DNA from: Triticum aestivum
Taxonomy: Eukaryota > Streptophyta > Magnoliopsida > Poales > Poaceae
Direction of reading: 5' to 3'
NCBI RefSeq assembly: GCF_018294505.1
Contig: NC_057794.1
Span: 188,699,716-188,763,715 of the forward strand
Length of the DNA: 64,000 nucleotides
Under the pieces are notes generated by a model. That model was not told the DNA's origin and ran no database searches. It was given only the letters and a program-made list of their open reading frames with translations. A program made the translations under genes and the position numbers. This document shows, in pieces, positions 45,021-55,536 of the stretch (positions are counted from its first letter, which is position 1; the number at the start of each line of letters is the position of its first letter).

Positions 45021-45429
45021 GACGCCGGAAAGACCACCGCCAAGCCCACGTCAACCAAGTTCCCACCACCGTTCACATGCAGCTACCAGCCCAACCAGCT
45101 GGGCGGGCACCTGCATGGCAACATGCTGCTCCCAGGCCAACTCATCAAGTGCCCACGTGGTAGCATGCAGATCTTCATGAAGGCTCCACCACCGCGCCAA
45201 CTCAGCTGCCTACCTGCCTACATGGCACCGCATGCATCCCTGGCCGAGGCGCGTGTCGAAGCGAGGAGGAGCGGCGACGGACAGGACGGGCCTCACCGCC
45301 GTCCCCGATAAAGCAAGAGGACACCTAAGTAGTGCATTAAATGCACTTTGTCATGTAATACGAGGGATAACCTCATGCCGCTGTAGACCTTTCCACCTTA
45401 TGTGTGCCACTGTGGCAACCCCTTTTTCC

Positions 45430-45436
45430 TATAAAA
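45430..45436 (+). promoter_or_regulatory. TATA box in LTR of element H
   Basis: CCTATAAAAGGAGGCCC, about 920 bases into the LTR. Confidence 0.6.
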
Positions 45437-45687
45437 GGAGGCCCAAGGCGACAAGGAGAGGGATTCGGCTCTTTGGAACCACACGCTGACCACAACTAGT
45501 TCGAGAGCTCAAGAACTCTCAGAAATACTCCCACCAAAGCAGGACTAGGGTTTTACGCATCCTTGCGGCCCAAACCTGGGTAAACGATCCTCGTGCTGTC
45601 TACTAGCCCTACTCTCCTTGCAACCCTGCGCCCCGCCCACCATAGTAGGGATTCTTGTGATCCCATAGGTGTCGTTTCACACCGACA

Positions 45688-46313
45688 ATCGAGGTCGAGG
45701 AGAACATGGTGTTGATAATCAAAGAGAGAGAGAAGAAGCCATCTAGCTACTAGCTATGGACCCGTATGTGTGAGGTAAACTACTCATGCTTCATCAAAAG
45801 GGCAATAGAGTTGATGTAGAAGCCCTCCGTGATCGAATCCCCCTCCGGCAGGATGCCGATTAAGGCCCCTAGTTGGGATCTCACAGATACAGAAGGTTGC
45901 GGTGGTGAAAAAGTGTTTTCATGGATACTTCTAGTTGTTTGGGAATATATGTGAATATATAGGTGAAGGATTTATGTTAGGGGAGTCATGGGGGGGCCCA
46001 CAAGACAAGGGGCGCGCCCTCCACCCTTGTGGCCGCCTCGTGGCTCCTCGGACTTGATCTCCAAGTCTCATGGGTGTCTTCTGGTCCAAGAAAAATCACC
46101 GTGAAGGTTTTATTCCATTTGGACTCTGTTTGGTATTCCTTTTCTGCGAAACTCTAAAACAAGGAAAAAATAGAAATTGGCACTGGGCTCTAGGTTAGTA
46201 GGTTAGTCCCAAAAATAATATAAAATAGCATATTAATGCATATAAAACATCCAAAACAGATAATATAATAGCCAGGAACAATGAAAAATTATAGATATGT
46301 TGGATACGTATCA
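45688..46313 (-). repeat. Element B 5' LTR, outer (5') piece
   Basis: Minus-strand LTR start TGATACGTATCC at 46313; includes the landmarks AGAAGCCATCTAGCTACTAG and TTTCTGCGAAACTC typical of the Athila-type LTR of pieces 14326-14692 and 9224-9391. Left edge is element H's end. The flank beyond is TGAAC (46314-46318), a candidate target-site copy. Confidence 0.75.
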
Positions 46314-46625
46314 TGAACCTTCACAACTAGTAGTATGTCTATCTAAACATGTGCCATGTTTTTTTGCTTTTGTTGCACTGATATTGAACTTATGTGCTAC
46401 AATTACTTGAACTTCACAGACAGAGGCAGAACTACATTTCTCTAAACATTTTTACATAATTCGTTTTCCATACTGTAGTGTGGTTGAACTTCTATGAGTC
46501 ATGTCTCTGAACTTCACAACTAGCACTATATTATTTCTAAACATGTCACACATGTTTTTGCTTCTTATTTTTTTTTGTTGGACTTCTGTGCTACCAGTGT
46601 TTGAAATGCATGGTTTGCTTTCTTT

Positions 46626-48487
46626 TCAATTCTCAACCAATAGACTAAACATACATGTGAGAATGCAAGTTGGGTGTTTGTTGTTCATGCACCATACAAA
46701 TGTATCGAAGAGCTCCTTGAATAATTTTGCATCTTCATGTCTAATTAGGGCAACAACAAATATCATTGATTGCAGATGGTGGTTTGTTCCAACAAACACT
46801 CCTAGAGGCATATGAAACCTATTAGTCTTGTAAGTCATGTCGAATGTTACGCAATCGCCAAAGTCTTGATATGCTCCTCGGTAGCTTGCATTGGAATAGA
46901 AAATGTTTTTTATCACATTGTCGCTGTCTACTTGTATGTCATAGAAGAACTCGTCATTGATTGCCTTCATGTCTTTAAAGATATATATCAGTTTCAATAC
47001 ACCATCCAAGTCATCTTTTCTTGCATTCATAGCTACAAACATGCAGTTGTTACTTTTTCTTGGCAAGGGTGGTGATTTAGGATGCTATGTACATTGCAAT
47101 ATGTGCATTTTCCAATACTTACTGGTTTAGTAGGTCTCGTCCAGTCATGCTCGGGAAGTAGCTTCCATCTTTATTTTCTGATAGCATGGACATGATTGTT
47201 TTATGTTTGACACCATGGTACTACAAGAGCTTTACGTACTCCAAAATAGTGGGGTCATAATTCTTGTGTGAGTGCAAGAATACCAGCATGTCATCAGTTT
47301 GGATGAGCTGGTGATTATGATTGTATTCAATATCCACCACCACGCAAGTGTTATCCTCTTGCACCTTCACCCTCATTCTTGCATTGCAGCCTGTCCTCTG
47401 TGATGTTTTGTTTTGCTTCCTGTAAGCTCCTGAAATAGTAGGATTTTGTTTCCCCTGGAACGCATAAGCAAAGTACTTGTTACTATCAGTACCCCTCGTC
47501 TTCCTGATGCCAAAACTAGCGTGTCTGGCGTATCGGTTGTAAAATTCCCAGGCTTTGTCTACATTCTTGAATGACATCTTAAGTCTTGGTACCAGATAAT
47601 CTGGGAGATCTGGCATCTGTAGAAAAGGAAAAAATCAAACGGTACGTTAAAATGCAGTTTTATAAATATATTATGCTGGTGGTGCAGAAAAATGTCAGAC
47701 AAGAACAGATGCGTATATAAGTACTTAATTTTTTATTCACTTACATGTGTATATGATCGTAACTCCACCGAAGTCTGCTACTGGCCCGCTGGGATTGGGC
47801 AGGGCGAGCTTACCATAGCACAATGCAGGAGTGCATCATGAGGAGGTAGGAGGTTTGAAGATAGCATCTCTCTTGTTTGTGTCCTTTTGGGTTGTGGTGG
47901 TTGTGGAAGTATGGTAATCTTGTTTTTTGTTTGCTATTTTGGTGTGTGAAACAATCCACCAACCTCGTGTCCCGTACGACCATGATTTGTAGTAGCAACA
48001 GCAGCATCAGCATCCCTCGGCGGTAGTGTGCAAAGCACTTCCCTCCCTGAGTGTGTTATAGTTGGAATTGTCCTGACTTCTGGTTTACTTGCTGCTCTTT
48101 CACATTGATGAGTCACACCAGGATAACCTCCAGAGTTATACGTAGAACCTGATCTAACACCCTCCCCATTGGTGTGCTTGGAAGTATGCTGGTGGATACA
48201 AAGAATCTCTGGGGGATTTCCGGCGTCACCCAATTAGGTGGAGGCGCAAAATGGTGCAGATCAGGTTGTGACTCAGCATGTTGGAAGTTTGCTAGGTTTT
48301 TGGGTGTCACCCAATTTTGGTGTGGAGTAGATTGTGAATGCTCATGGTGTGTTTGAGGTGTGACACATTGAGGGGGTGGCGCAACACGTACAGGCTTAGG
48401 GTTGTATACTTCCCGCTGAGAAGTTCTAACCTTCTTTCTGCGTCTCTCGTCTTGCTGTAATGAAAAAAATGTTTTAGCACAAGTCAC
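46626..48487 (-). pseudogene. FAR1-related MULE transposase, degraded
   Basis: Minus strand. A Ser/Pro/Gln-rich exon (48487-47934) lies upstream. An exon preceded by a good acceptor (CCTTTTCTACAG before 47616) encodes a FAR1-type DNA-binding domain (A-W-E-F-Y-N-R-Y-A, G-C-N-A-R-M-R-V, H-N-H), with an in-frame TAG near 47220, and ends at a donor GTAAGT at 47122. The next exon carries the MULE core (G-D-C-V-T-F-D-M-T-Y-K-T-N, F-V-G-T-N-H-H). The frame dies near 46626 before the second catalytic Asp. It could be a domesticated FAR1-like gene fragment, but the repeat setting favours a transposon. Confidence 0.7.
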
Positions 48488-49229
48488 ATCTTCCTATGCT
48501 GGTGTAGCTGAACTAAGAATTCTTCATAGTCTGAACTTCACATAAAATTCTTTGTTATAATATAAAAATTTGCAAGGGAAAGAGTGGTAGTTTTTTCTGC
48601 AGTTTGAATTGAGCATTCTTCACAGTTTGAACTTCTGGTTTGCAAAGGGGGGCAGGCTGCAAAGATATTTTTTTAACAAGAATCACATCCATGTGAATGC
48701 TCAGTTCAACCTGACCTTCATTTGATTGAATGGTTGAACTTACAAGTACATTTACAACCTGAACTGCTTGTTTTCATGTTTGCAGTTCAGTTTTATGGTG
48801 TTCTTCACATGTTTGTTTTATTTTCCTTTATTGCACGCAGTCATATGCATACCAACCAGACCTCTGGCTCATTTACTAGTTGAACTTCACATGTTGTCTT
48901 ACCCTCCCATAATTTTTTACATATGTAGGCAGTGAGGTATTTTTATTTTTGCAGCCTGGACTGATGCTCACAATCTAGCAGAACTTCACATGTCGGAAAT
49001 AAATTAATAGAAACAAAATATGAGGAAGTTCAACCATACCTTGGCTAGAAGTTCTGCCAGCCTTTTTCCAGCAGTAGATAGGCCACCTTGAGAGCATTGC
49101 GACAGAGAGTTTGGAGAGGACCCCCATGGCATTCCAAGGCTTGCAAATGGCGTGAAGTTCATCTGGTTGCAGCAACAAGATCAGGTAGGAGGTACAACTC
49201 AGGAAAATGCATGAAGTTCGGGTAAAGTA
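48488..49229. other. AT-rich intron-like stretch upstream of transposase exons
   Basis: No domain recognised. Repeats the words CTGAACTTCACA and GTTGAACTT many times on the + strand. A short minus ORF (49178-48975) is not supported. Confidence 0.4.
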
Positions 49230-49745
49230 CCGTACCTATGGCCATGGTACATCTAAAGAAGCATACGCAGCTAGATCATCCCTGCTACCTTGGCCGCGCC
49301 ATTTGCCGTACCTGGAGCCTTGGCCGTCATTGGTGAGACGCAAGTAAGAGGTCAGGAGGGAAGGAGGAGGCCTCCGGCTGTCCATGGAGCCTGCGGAATC
49401 TCCAGCGGCTTCGCCGCCTCCAGCCGCTGCGGGCTCCCTCGCGCCGGCGTCCACCGTCGCCCGCTCGCCCGCGCCGGCGGTCGGATATTAGGTGGCGACG
49501 GAGGGGGCAGAGTTGGATCCGGTCGGCGACGATGGTAGAAGGGAGGGGAGGGGAGGAGCTATATCCGGTAGGCGGAGGCGACAGCCGGCCGGTGGTCATG
49601 GGGACGAGAGGGGAGGGGAGGCGGGGACGAGAGGGGCAAGGGAGGCGGGTTGAGATCACGATGGGGTGGCCACAAATCACGGCACTTGGTCGGGCCGAGA
49701 TGTTTGGAAGTTCGGGAGGGCCTTGTCGGGCCCTATATAGGGCCG
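49230..49745 (-). promoter_or_regulatory. GC-rich block, possible promoter and leader of the FAR1-like unit
   Basis: Abrupt rise in GC and CpG against AT-rich flanks, with overlapping ORFs in all frames (compositional). At 49729-49744 lies a perfect 16-bp palindrome GGCCCTATATAGGGCC containing a TATA-like core usable on either strand. Function inferred from position only. Confidence 0.35.
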
Positions 49746-49792
49746 CTATGATTAGAATTGGTATTCTAATACTATGATCATAATAGTGGTGT

Positions 49793-49794
<2 letters not shown>

Positions 49795-49836
<42 letters not shown>
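49795..49836. repeat. (TA)21 microsatellite
   Basis: Uninterrupted TA run. Confidence 0.95.
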
Positions 49837-49837
<1 letters not shown>

Positions 49838-49843
49838 CCTGTC

Positions 49844-49867
49844 TATTCTGCTAATATTAGCAGAATA
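49844..49867. repeat. Perfect 24-bp palindrome
   Basis: TATTCTGCTAAT followed directly by its reverse complement. It lies eight bases after the (TA)n run. Confidence 0.9.
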
Positions 49868-49989
49868 ACTATTCTAATAACACTTCTGCACTGCATGCTC
49901 AACGCAAGTGCATGTCATTGTTTGAACCAAGTGTGTTGCAGTACTCAAGTGAGTGAACTTCTCGCCGCAAAAAACCGCACGCTGTGTTT

Positions 49990-50650
49990 TTGGTACCTTT
50001 TTTGCTCTAGTTTTTTAACCGTTTTTTGGAACGAGGCGTGTAATATACCATTGAAAAGCTATGGATTAGGCACTACTTCGCCATGTTGAACACTTTTCGA
50101 GATTCCTTATGGTTTAAGAGCAGTTTTGAAAATGGTGCGGCCCACGACGAGTGGTAGCGAGCGTTTTTTCGCTTTGTTTCTAAACTGCTCGTCGGAATGA
50201 AGCAAATGATACACTGTTGGAAAGATATGGCCGAGGCGCATCTTTTTCATTTCTATTATTTTCTCTAATTCGTTACGGTTTAAGAGCAGTTTCAAATTTA
50301 CCAAATCGCGGAATTCTGTTTTTCAATATTTTTTCAAATTTTCGATACTGTTTTCGCTCCAGTTTTCTAACCGTTTGTCGAAACGAGATGTGTAATATAC
50401 CGTTGAAAATCTATGGATGAGGCGCAACTTTCATATGTTGAAATTTTTTTGAGATTCCTTATAGTTTTTAGTTAATTTTTAAAATCGTGTGGCTGACGAC
50501 GAGAGGCGGCGGTCGTTTTTCACGAAATTTTTACAAAACGCTCATTGGAATGGTCCAAATCATACGCCATTGGAAATATATCGATGATACACAACTTTTT
50601 CATGTAGAACACTCTCTCTGATTCCTTATGGTTTAAGAACAATTTTGATT
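49990..50650 (+). repeat. Four degenerate direct repeats, about 160-170 bp each
   Basis: Units near 50004, 50180, 50350 and 50525 share a core: AACCGTTnnTCGGAACGAG, GTGTAATATACCGTTGAAAA, TATGGATGAGGCGCAACTTT, and end GATTCCTTATGGTTTAAGAG. The two internal units are more diverged. Non-coding; probably a subterminal repeat of a DNA transposon. Confidence 0.75.
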
Positions 50651-51021
50651 TTCCATCAGACGAGCAAGTGAACTTCATGATTTCTTTTATTTAGACGCAA
50701 ATTTTCTCAGGCGAGGAAGTGGACCGGACTTCACATCGAGCGTAAATGAACCACAAAAGTATGGAGAATTGAACCGCATTACTTTTTTTTTCTCATTTTG
50801 GTAACAATTTTTCTTGCACTTACAAGATGAACAGCATCAGATGACCAACCGCACTGGTTCAGTTGGAAAAGCACATTGCATCAAATGGTCAAGCAAACCG
50901 CATTACTTGTTGGAATTTATTCTTTTTCTTTTTTCCATCGTGTGTTCTACACTGCAAAGACGAGAGTAGTTATCTGCATACGTTTTGCACTGTACAAACA
51001 AGAGTAGTGCACTACACGAAC
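50651..51021. other. AT-rich stretch before the CACTA terminus
   Basis: No ORF or recognised repeat. Words such as GTGAACTTCA and CACTGCAAAGACGAGAGTAG continue the style of the MULE-derived DNA. Confidence 0.4.
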
Positions 51022-51024
51022 AAT

Positions 51025-51180
51025 CACTACAAAAAATGACACATCTGTGACATTTTGGGCCGAACGAAAAAAATTTCTGTCATACATATGACACTTCTAT
51101 GACGATAATTGTGACAAAACCCGGTATCATCATAGATGAGGTGGGCTCCTACTTCTATGACAAAAAATCATGACAGAAAA
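51025..51180 (+). repeat. CACTA terminal and subterminal repeat region
   Basis: CACTACAAAAA terminus plus alternating TGACA/TGTCA words (51039, 51048, 51080, 51088, 51112, 51169), the transposase-binding style of CACTA ends. Confidence 0.75.
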
Positions 51181-51534
51181 TGGACTTTTCGTCCTGGGCG
51201 GGCTGGAGACGCAGCTGCATGACATTCTTTGGGCCGTCCAAGACGGAAAAAACCGTGGTAGAAGCAAGGGGGAGGAAAATTTCGGGGAGTTCCCGGTTAC
51301 GATGGGAGGTCGGGGGCCGAGCGATGCGCGTTTCTATCATACACGTACGCGCGCGTGTGCGAGGCGTTGGCTCTAACTGAACCCGAGTGAGGCATTGGGC
51401 TCTAACTGAACCCGAGCGATTGCACTGCAGGCTACGCGTTACTGAACTCGAGCGATTGATCGATGGCTGTTAACTGAACCTGATCGAGCGATTCCTTCGC
51501 TACTGCTGCTAACTGAAGTCGATCGATGCTGCCT

Positions 51535-52345
51535 CTGGATGAACAGTGAGCGTTGCGGGGGGGTTGGATGAACAGTTCCCGGTGGGGGTGGATGAACAGG
51601 ACCCCGTGGTGTTGCCTCTGGATGAACAGGACCCCGATCGATCGAGTCGGTTGGGGCTGGATGAACAGGACCCCGTGGAGGGCTGGATGAACAGGACCAC
51701 CCTGTGGAGGGCAGGATGAACAGTAGACGGTGGAGGGCAGGATGAACAGTAGCCCGTGGAGGGGTGGCTGAACAGGAGCCCATGGAGAGGGATGGTTGAA
51801 CAGTAGCCGGTGGAGTAGCGCGAGGTGGAGGCTGGATGAACAGGAGCCCGTGGATGAACAGTCGCAGGTGGAGGCTGGAGGAGGTCGACGGTGGATGAAC
51901 AGTAGCTCGTGGAGGCTGGAGGGGGTCGACGGTGGAGATGAACAGTATCCCGTGGAGTCCCGTTTTGCCGTACGCCACACCCCTCCCGATGAACAGGACC
52001 CCCGTTTCGACCGTAGCACTCCAACACAAGTCCGTTTCGTCCGTTTTGCGGTACGCCACACCCCTCCCGATCAACAGGACCCCTGTTTCGACCGTAGGAG
52101 GTCTATTTCCTCCATTTTGCGGTACGCCAGACCCCTCCTGATCAATAGGACCCCGTTCCGAACGTAGGAGGTCCATTTCCTCCATTGTGCGGTACGCCAG
52201 GCCTTGTTTCCATCGCCTGTTCCGTCCAAGCCCTCTCAATGAACACGACCATGCATTCCGTTCTGACCCAGCCGGTTGGCTCCCATACGTTCCATTGCCT
52301 CCCCATGAACACGACGCATTACGTTGCCTCCCCATGAACATGACG
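51535..52345 (+). repeat. Array of about 20 degenerate TGGATGAACAG units
   Basis: TGGATGAACAGGACCCCGTGG-like units of about 20-35 bp recur from 51535 to 51950, then as GATGAACAGGACCCC / ATGAACACGAC variants to 52345. The 333-residue minus ORF here (52440-51439) is a product of the repeat. Confidence 0.8.
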
Positions 52346-52512
52346 ACGACGCTGTTTCTCCGTTTCGACCCAGCCATGTCAACGAGCCCTCGCCGTACGT
52401 ATGCACGAGTAGGCGTTCGAGACCCCGCCCGTATGTACACATACGTGGCCGTATTTTCTTTCTTGCACCCTGGCCGCCTCTACTACGACATGTGCGCGCC
52501 TCTACATCCAAT

Positions 52513-52514
<2 letters not shown>

Positions 52515-52562
<48 letters not shown>
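52515..52562. repeat. (TA)24 microsatellite
   Basis: Uninterrupted TA run. Confidence 0.95.
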
Positions 52563-52563
<1 letters not shown>

Positions 52564-52720
52564 GTACACGTTCGCGACCAGAATGACAATGCTACGTACG
52601 CTTCGACCAGGTGGGTCCCGACTGTCAGGCACTTCCTTGTGTGCGAAGATGTAGCTGGTGGGTCTCAGCAGTCAGGAGGGCGAAATACGGTGGCCCGTCC
52701 GGTGGGTCCCCGCTGTCAGG

Positions 52721-54680
52721 TGGAGGAATAATTATTTTGCATGTAATAAGGAGGCACTTCCTTGCTGCGGCCGTGGACCCAACTTGACCTCTCCACGTAC
52801 AGTCCACATCTGATGGAAGCCGTTCCTTGACCACGTTGACCACGCCGCACCGAGAGCACCAGGGCGGTGGATGACGGCGAGGCCTAGGAAGGGGACGACA
52901 CGGAGCCGGGGAAGACGCGGAAGTGGATGCCCACACATAGAGGAGTATGAGGGTTCACTGGTTCGCTGCGGTGTGAGGCTGCCGTCGCCGCAGAATAACA
53001 GGGGGTGTGGGTGAGTAGAGGGATAGCCTGGCCAGCGGTGGGAATAGTAGGGGGCGGTGAGGCCTCCGCCGCATCACAGCCGGCCACGGGAGGCAGGAGC
53101 ATGAGGCACGACCGGCGCTGGTTTGGGCGGCTGGAGCAAGAAGACCAGAGGTTGAAGAAGCACTACGGCTGGACATTGTACGGTCACTGGAGCTAGAATC
53201 GTGCATATTGACTAAGTTGACAAAGCCCTCTGTCCCCGCCAACTTAGTAGGCCCACAAGTCAGCCTCTCACCAAGGTGGGTCCCAGCTAGCAGGGGGGTA
53301 TTCATTTTTTTGTGCGTAATAAGGAGGCACTTCCGGTGGGTCCGAGCGGACAGCAGGGGGAATGTTTTTTTTCACGAAATACGATGGCCCGTCGGGTGGG
53401 TCCCAGCAGTTAGGGGCAAACGTTTTTTTCGCAATATACTGGTGGGTGTCCGGTGAGTCCCTGCTGTTAGGTGGAGGAATAATTATTTTCCGCGTAATAA
53501 GGAGGCACTTCCTTGCGGCTGCCGTGGACCCAGCTGTCAGCCTCTCCACGTACAGTATTCTTCCGATGGAATTCGGTCATTGACCACATTGACCAGGCCG
53601 CGCCGATAGCACCACGGCGGTGGACGACGGCGAGGCCTAGGAAGGGGATGACGCGGAGCCGGGGAAGACGTGGCAGTGGATGCCCGCGCGGAGAGGAGTA
53701 CGAGGGTTCACTGGTTCGGCTGCGCTGCCGTCGCCGCAGAATAACAGGGGGTGTGGGTGAGTGGAGTGGAGGGATGGCCTGGCCAGCGGTGGGAGTAGTA
53801 TGGGGGCGGTGAGGCCTCCGCGGCAGCACAGCCGGCCACGGGAGGCAGGAGCAGGCGGCACGACCGGCGCTGCTTTGGGCGGCTGGAGCAAGAAGACCAG
53901 AGGTTGAAGAAGCACTACGGCCGTTGGATGGACATCGTACGGTCAGTCGAGCTAGAATCGTGCATATTGACTAAGTTGACAAAGCCCTTCGTCCCCGTCA
54001 ACTTAGTAGGCCCACTATACTGGGTCCCAGCTAGCAGGGGGAGTATTCATTTTTTTGTGCGTAATAAGGAGGCACTTCCTTGCGTGCGAAGATATAGCTG
54101 GTGGGTCCGAGCTGTCAGCGGCGGTAATGTTTTTTTCGCGAAATACAGAGGCCGTTTCGGTGGGTCCCAGATGTCAGGTGGAGGAAATCATTATTTTGCG
54201 CGTAATAAGGAGGCATTTCCTTGCGTGCGGCCATGGACCCAGCTGTCAGCCTCTCCACGTACAGTCCACTTCAGATGCATGTCGGTCGTTGACCACGCTG
54301 ACCACGCCACGCCGAGAGCACCAGGGCGGTGGACGACGGCGAGGCCTAGGAAGGGAACGACACGGAGGCAGGGAAGACTCGGCCGTTGTTTTTGTTTCCC
54401 ACGCGGAGGGGAGTACGACTGTACGAGGGTTTACTGGTTCATCTGCCATCGCCGGAGAATAACAACAGGTGTGGGTGAGTAGAGGGATGGCTAGGCCAGC
54501 GATGGGAGTACGGTGGGGCGGTGAGGCCTGCGCGGCAGCACAGCCGGCCGTGGGGAGGAGGGAGCAGGCAGTCCCGCCGGCGCTTGTTTGAGCGGCTGGA
54601 GCAGGAAGAGCAGAGATTGAAGAAGCACGACGGCCGTTGGATGGACATCCAACAGTATACAGGCCATCTGTGGAAAGCCT
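52721..54680 (+). repeat. Three direct repeats of about 0.70-0.75 kb
   Basis: The start phrase GGAGGAATAATTATTTTG and GTAATAAGGAGGCACTTCC recur at 52721, 53472 and 54179. Each unit then has CTCCACGTACAGT, GGCGAGGCCTAGGAAGGG, AATAACAGGGGGTGTGGGTGAG and a GGCTGGAGCAAGAAGA end. Copies differ by substitutions and small indels. A shorter module (GTGGGTCC...GCGAAATAC) is nested within units. Open frames in all copies are not conserved between units, so the array is non-coding. Confidence 0.85.
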
Positions 54681-55291
54681 CAAATCTGTGGAAAACAGCA
54701 TACAACCCATCTGCCATTATTTCAAATAATTTACAGCCCATTTGCTAATTCTTACGGGTTTTTTTGGAGCCCATATTCTTTATGTTAGCATTACAGCCCA
54801 TATTGTGGCCACGGTTAAAAAATTATACGAAATTTTGCATATGTCGGTGCGGTCTGAACTGTTTTTAATCCCGAAATTTCGAGTCACATTCAGACTGATT
54901 TTAAAAATAAATGTATATCAATATAAAATCCAATAAATTGTCCACGCATAAAAATCAATGCAATTTAAAATCTCGAAATGAAAAAAAGATATTTGAAAAT
55001 AATTGCCGGTTTGATGTGTTTTAAAAATGTACAGCCCATTTCTCATTACTGATAGGCCATTTTCTCGGCCAGCCGAATGAAGCTCTCCTCGTCTTGAAAG
55101 ATTTGCAGCCCAACAGGCCTGATAAAGCGACTTACTTGACAAATCACAAAAGAACTGGGCTAGCCATTTTCAGAAAGAAAAAAAACTACTGGGCTGGTCT
55201 GTGGTAAACATAAAAGAAAAGGCTGTCTAGACAGGCCAGAGTGTCCCGCACAGCCCAGTTGACACCCTGCTTCCGTCTCAAAAACAAATTA
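54681..55291. other. AT-rich CACTA-associated DNA
   Basis: No gene. Recurrent words TACAGCCCAT and TTTTAAAAAT; ORFs are short and unrelated to known proteins. Confidence 0.4.
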
Positions 55292-55530
55292 GATAAATGC
55301 CACTCCAATTATGGCGATTCATAAAAATGCCACTGCAATTTCCAAACTTTGAAAAATGCCACTGCAATTTTTGCAAACTTTGAAAAACGCCACTGCAGTT
55401 TGCAAACTTTGAAAAACGCCACTCCAGACTTCGAAAAATGCCACTAGAAATGGCATGAAATGGCATTTTTCAAAGTTTGGAAATTGCAGTGGCATTTCTC
55501 GGATACACCAGATTTGGAGTGGCATTTATC
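55292..55530. mobile_element. Fold-back MITE-like element, 239 bp
   Basis: Ends GATAAATGCCACTCCAA and its inverted copy TTGGAGTGGCATTTATC, flanked by AAATTA at 55286-55291 and 55531-55536. The inside consists of tandem AAAAATGCCACTGCAATTT...CAAACTTTG units (about 30 bp), with the right part inverted (CAAAGTTTGGAAATTGCAG). No coding capacity. Confidence 0.8.
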
Positions 55531-55536
55531 AAATTA

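Larger units (their letters stand above)
41088..45687 (+). mobile_element. Element H: Tat-type gypsy retrotransposon, 3' part
   Basis: The + strand integrase core begins at the joint with element F (41088), continues to the end of pol (42007), then a GC-rich region with antisense coding sequence (42830-43834), and a 3' LTR (44513-45687). The sequence left of element F that should hold its 5' half is not in the window. Bases 45688-45692 (ATCGA) are the expected right target-site copy in element B's LTR; the left copy is lost. Confidence 0.85.
44513..45687 (+). repeat. 3' LTR of element H (1175 bp)
   Basis: Begins TGTCGGTGCACAAAAATAGG and ends TTTCACACCGACA. TATA TATAAAA at 45430-45436. Contains six copies of a GGCAAG...CTTGCC inverted motif (44699-45020). 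The 287-residue ORF across its start is compositional. Confidence 0.85.
6470..46313 (-). mobile_element. Element B: Athila-type gypsy retrotransposon, interrupted by nested insertions
   Basis: Minus-strand element with internal gag-protease region (6918-9017), tRNA-Asp primer site (9195-9212) and a 5' LTR that starts at 46313 (TGATACGTATCC) and ends at 9224. The LTR is cut into three pieces: 45688-46313, 14326-14692, and 9224-9391. The two gaps hold the LINE (9392-14311) and the whole nest of elements D-H (14693-45687). RT, integrase and the 3' LTR lie beyond the left edge or were removed where element A joins. It resembles the Sabrina/WHAM group of Triticeae from memory. As host to the other insertions it is the oldest retroelement here. 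Confidence 0.75.
46314..51021 (-). mobile_element. Mutator-like (FAR1-type) transposon remnant
   Basis: Host DNA of element B on the right side. Contains a degraded FAR1/MULE transposase (46626-48487, minus), a GC-rich probable promoter/first-exon area (49230-49680), a (TA)n run and a set of degenerate repeats (49990-50650). The word TGAACTTCAC recurs throughout. No terminal inverted repeats were recognised; the other half was displaced by element B. Boundaries are approximate. Confidence 0.5.

Noticed and set aside
44317..45180. 287-residue + strand ORF
   Set aside because: Spans the start of element H's LTR in GC-rich DNA; composition-driven, crosses a structural boundary.
46314..46318. 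TGAAC as proven target duplication of element B
   Set aside because: The other end of B is outside the window, so the duplication cannot be confirmed.
51439..52440. 333-residue minus-strand ORF, and a 209-residue ORF overlapping it
   Set aside because: They follow the TGGATGAACAG repeat array; the proteins are repeat translations with no conserved domain.
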